Part shown: positions 30,977-31,107 of the stretch, piece by piece | Numbering within the stretch: position 1 is the stretch's first letter | How the letters are laid out: the number at the start of each line of letters is the position of its first letter | Source: CAYWFP01 sp964457365 | GTDB lineage: Bacteria > Planctomycetota > SZUA-567 | DNA: 31,107 bases | NCBI GenBank assembly: GCA_964457365.1 | Contig: CAYWFP010000046.1 | Location: 1-31,107 of the forward strand | Direction: 5' to 3' | Position numbers and translations under genes: made by a program | Notes under the pieces: model-generated | Databases searched by the model: none | What the model saw: the letters and a program-made list of their open reading frames with translations, nothing else | What the model was told of the DNA's origin: nothing

Positions 30977-31107
30977 TTAGGACGCGTACAGAAAATCGTT
31001 CGGGCTCGGGCGGCGGCGCCCCGCCTGCTTCGTTGCGACTTCGCGCCAACGCAGCAGCGTCGCCTCGTTCTCGGCAAACGTCGGCGAGGACAAGCGCGCC
31101 CGCAAGG
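30977..31107 (-). pseudogene. second IS1380-type transposase fragment, cut by the window edge
   Basis: Read on the minus strand from the right edge, LRARLSSPTFAENEATLL matches the remnant at 28146-28520. The homology then stops abruptly and the frame continues RWREVATKQAGRRRPSPNDF to a TAA at 30979-30977. The upstream part of the transposase may continue beyond the window. The point where homology ends (about 31052) marks a junction with the chemoreceptor segment. Confidence 0.75.
31053..31090 (-). repeat. 38-bp direct repeat, right copy
   Basis: Perfect match to 28444-28481 in the same orientation, 2609 bp apart. Similarity continues imperfectly for about 15 bp on the right side and ends sharply on the left. 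Confidence 0.9.

Noticed and set aside
28444..31090. The 38-bp repeats as a target-site duplication of one transposition
   Set aside because: They are much longer than usual duplications, lie inside transposase coding sequence, and similarity continues imperfectly beyond the 38 bp.

Overview
The window comes from a high-GC, Gram-negative-type bacterium and is probably a metagenome assembly, because it contains an artificial run of exactly 100 N. Several traits would fit the PVC superphylum (Kiritimatiellota, Lentisphaerota or Planctomycetota) or a neighbouring phylum: a GH57/DUF3536 glycosidase, an FGly sulfatase, a PHP-glycosyltransferase fusion, an MGDG-synthase-type glycosyltransferase, hybrid kinases with periplasmic binding proteins, and IS1380-type debris. 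This placement is an inference, since there is no rRNA or other decisive marker. Clear -35/-10 boxes with 16-18 bp spacing precede many genes, so housekeeping-sigma promoters are readable by eye.

Left part (1-9.9 kb): tRNA-Thr(CGT); a GH57/DUF3536 glycosidase; a membrane-anchored MsrB-MsrA fusion; a PAS protein with a histidine-kinase dimerisation segment but no ATPase domain; a DegP/HtrA protease; three tandem Hsp20 chaperones behind a sigma-54-like promoter with palindromes upstream; and an MGDG-synthase-type glycosyltransferase. Msr, HtrA and Hsp20 make this a protein-damage and stress neighbourhood.

Middle part (9.9-22.3 kb): a PHP-GT4 fusion convergent with the lipid glycosyltransferase (possibly a two-step glycolipid pathway); a cysteine-type sulfatase; a small membrane protein; a coding-like stretch broken by in-frame TGA codons; an amidohydrolase; and a solute-binding protein. 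After these comes a probable operon: a coiled-coil protein whose N-terminus repeats a FliM-like DDIDALL motif and contains the assembly gap, a membrane-anchored HEAT-like protein that seems to start at AUU, a membrane glycosyltransferase, and the 5' stump of an endonuclease IV gene cut off at a compositional junction.

Right part (22.5-31.1 kb): a minus-strand operon of two membrane-anchored type I solute-binding proteins followed by a large hybrid histidine kinase (HAMP-HisKA-HATPase-REC-REC-Hpt), then a chemoreceptor with two tandem Cache modules. The chemoreceptor lies between two same-orientation fragments of an IS1380-type transposase that share a perfect 38-bp direct repeat. No transporter permease, che gene or flagellar gene is in the window.

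The strongest candidates for undescribed biology are the FliM-motif repeat protein and its operon, and the pair of tethered binding proteins with the hybrid kinase. Most very long ORFs opposite real genes are high-GC shadows and were left out.
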